Assembly: GCA_937925455.1 (NCBI GenBank)
Contig: CALEWF010000254.1
Location: forward strand, 1 to 6,359
Direction: 5' to 3'
From: an uncultured Flavobacteriales bacterium
Lineage (GTDB): Bacteria > Bacteroidota > Bacteroidia > CAIKAF01
Length of the DNA: 6,359 bases
The translations under genes were made by a program, and so were the position numbers. The notes under the pieces were generated by a model. It worked only from the letters and a program-made list of their open reading frames with translations, was not told the origin of the DNA and made no database searches. Of the stretch, positions 5,037 through 6,359 are shown piece by piece. Every line of letters starts with the position of its first letter. The stretch's first letter is position 1.

Positions 5037-6359
5037 TTAATTTTTATTGGTTCGTAATAATAATTCTGTCCATCGGGCGGCAATTGCTAGCAGCTCTACA
5101 AAGTGATAATTACCTGTGATTTTATTTTTTTGATAGGTATTGCATATCATATTTTTTTGTAATATATCAAGGTGTTCTACAAACTCCTGATTTTTTTTGC
5201 GGTATTGCTGCTTCATTCTTCCAAAATTGTAAGCCATTATCCATTGCCATTGCGGATTGAGATTATTTGCTTCGGCTTCTTTTTTCATTTCGTATATTCT
5301 TCCTATTCTTTCCAGAAGGGATTTGGGGATATCCTTGTTGGTATAGATGTTGAATAATTCATCTTTGAGTTCTTTTACAATACTAAATTCATGATTCCAA
5401 TTGAGTGGATAATCAAAGATTGTGATGCTGTTTTTTTCTTCGGCGTTGCAAATATGTTGTTTGGCTTTTTTTTCAGCCTCACCGGCCATTTCAGCTGCTT
5501 TGAGTATCGGGAATTTAGTAGATACCATTGCAATACCGGCCGAAAGGGTTAATTGATTGTTATAGCAGACCCATTTGCGGAATTCTTTGTTTATTAAATC
5601 GGCAAATTCAATAACAACATCCCATTTACCCACAACAAATAAATCGTCTCCACCAGAATACACAAAAAAAATATGATTTTTGAAATTTTCATTTTTGTTT
5701 CTCAGCGTATTGATGTATCCTTTAAAAAAATAATCCAGGCTCCGGCTCAATGCAGTGTAACGCGAAAAGGTCTTTCGTTTATCAGAAAAACCACGTATAA
5801 ATACAGAACCTAAATTATCAACATCCATTCGCAAAACAGCTATACGCTTAAACTCACCGGTTCCGCCCAAATCGTTGAAGCTAATAATTTGACCATCGTG
5901 GTTTTTGGGGAAATCATTTCCACCTATAAAATCAAAACCAAAAGAATTTCGGTTTCCTTTAATATTTGGAAATACTTGTGTGCTGTTGATGCTTATAATA
6001 TCTGCATTGTCGAAAACTGAATTTATATTTTTCGGCATAAAGTAGCAATAGTGCTCAGATACCGGCGATTTTACAAAAAAATCAAATGAAGGCACCCCAC
6101 CTTGTTTATCTTTGGAAAATGCTATAATTGACGTGTTTCTTAAATTTTCACCCAATTCAATCTGCGAAGCAGTATGTTTAGAAACAACTAATTCATCAAC
6201 TACTTTAATGTCTGATTGATTAGTAATTTCTTCACCGGTAATCATATCCAACTGGGTATTGTTGCCTACTCCGGTTGGCTCAAAGAAATATTGATAATCA
6301 TCACTCAGGTTGTTTTTAAACTTAGAGCGTTTTTTGAGATTTAGTTCATCGTTGAGTGC
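5037..6359 (-). CDS. cas10: Cas10 (Csm1), partial: large subunit and cyclic oligoadenylate synthase
   Basis: This is the C-terminal 440 residues of the type III-A large subunit. The frame stays open to the window edge, so the true start lies outside. In type III systems Cas10 binds Csm4, senses target RNA and makes cyclic oligoadenylate from ATP. Counting from the window edge, QLDMITGEEI at 36-45 lies between the two palm domains. The second palm follows: RIAVLRMDVDNLGSVF at 172-187 has the metal-binding aspartates, and FVYSGGDDLFVVG at 232-244 carries the catalytic GGDD (genomic 5643-5654), which is intact. SAGIAMVSTKFPILKAAEMAGEA (about 263-285) is the typical helix after the palm. The last 130 residues are a helical C-terminal domain. 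The N-terminal HD nuclease and first palm are not in the window, so DNase activity cannot be judged. It ends in TAA, 7 nt before csm2. Confidence 0.96.
   Translation of the reverse strand, partial: ALNDELNLKKRSKFKNNLSDDYQYFFEPTGVGNNTQLDMITGEEITNQSDIKVVDELVVSKHTASQIELGENLRNTSIIAFSKDKQGGVPSFDFFVKSPVSEHYCYFMPKNINSVFDNADIISINSTQVFPNIKGNRNSFGFDFIGGNDFPKNHDGQIISFNDLGGTGEFKRIAVLRMDVDNLGSVFIRGFSDKRKTFSRYTALSRSLDYFFKGYINTLRNKNENFKNHIFFVYSGGDDLFVVGKWDVVIEFADLINKEFRKWVCYNNQLTLSAGIAMVSTKFPILKAAEMAGEAEKKAKQHICNAEEKNSITIFDYPLNWNHEFSIVKELKDELFNIYTNKDIPKSLLERIGRIYEMKKEAEANNLNPQWQWIMAYNFGRMKQQYRKKNQEFVEHLDILQKNMICNTYQKNKITGNYHFVELLAIAARWTELLLRTNKN

Noticed and set aside
5030..5083. TTG start that would extend csm2 by 18 residues into cas10
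   Set aside because: An ATG at 5027-5029 gives a normal-length Csm2 directly after the cas10 stop. The extra residues show no Csm2 feature and fall within cas10 coding sequence.
6249..6251. TTG as a true start for cas10
   Set aside because: The same frame stays open without a stop to the window edge, and Cas10 proteins need several hundred more N-terminal residues. The codon is an internal leucine.

Overview
The window holds most of a type III-A (Csm) CRISPR-Cas locus. All genes lie on the minus strand, and the end of a CRISPR array sits beyond the last gene. The DNA is AT-rich. Most stop codons are TAA, and the start codons are preceded by A/T-rich sequence without a clear Shine-Dalgarno motif. 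Together with the flavour of the Csm proteins, this suggests a member of the Bacteroidota. That assignment is an inference, as no taxonomic marker gene is present.

Layout in transcription order (high to low coordinates): cas10/csm1 (6359 to 5037, 5' part outside the window), csm2 (5029 to 4574), csm3 (4541 to 3837), csm4 (3834 to 2830), csm5 (2816 to 1656) and csm6 (1659 to 235). Gaps are 7, 32, 2 and 13 nt, and csm5 and csm6 overlap in an ATGA. This looks like a single operon. The array follows: three identical 36-nt repeats at 16-51, 82-117 and 147-182 with spacers of 30 and 29 nt. A fourth, decayed repeat at about 208-242 contains the csm6 stop codon. The array probably continues to the left of the window.

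From family knowledge, Cas10, Csm2, Csm3, Csm4 and Csm5 form the crRNA-guided Csm complex. Csm3 cuts target RNA, and the Cas10 palm makes cyclic oligoadenylate when target RNA is bound. The CARF domain of Csm6 senses that messenger and its HEPN domain degrades RNA. The key residues visible here are intact: the Cas10 GGDD, Csm3 D34 and a Csm6 R-x6-H motif. The system therefore looks functional as far as it can be seen. No cas6, cas1 or cas2 lies in the window. The Cas10 N-terminus, where an HD nuclease would lie, is also outside it.

This is a recognisable, ordinary system rather than a new one. The less routine signals are the decayed repeat fused to the csm6 3' end, the lack of a terminator between operon and array, conflicting cues for array orientation, a perfect 12-nt palindrome at one repeat end, and an in-frame 12-bp tandem repeat in csm2.
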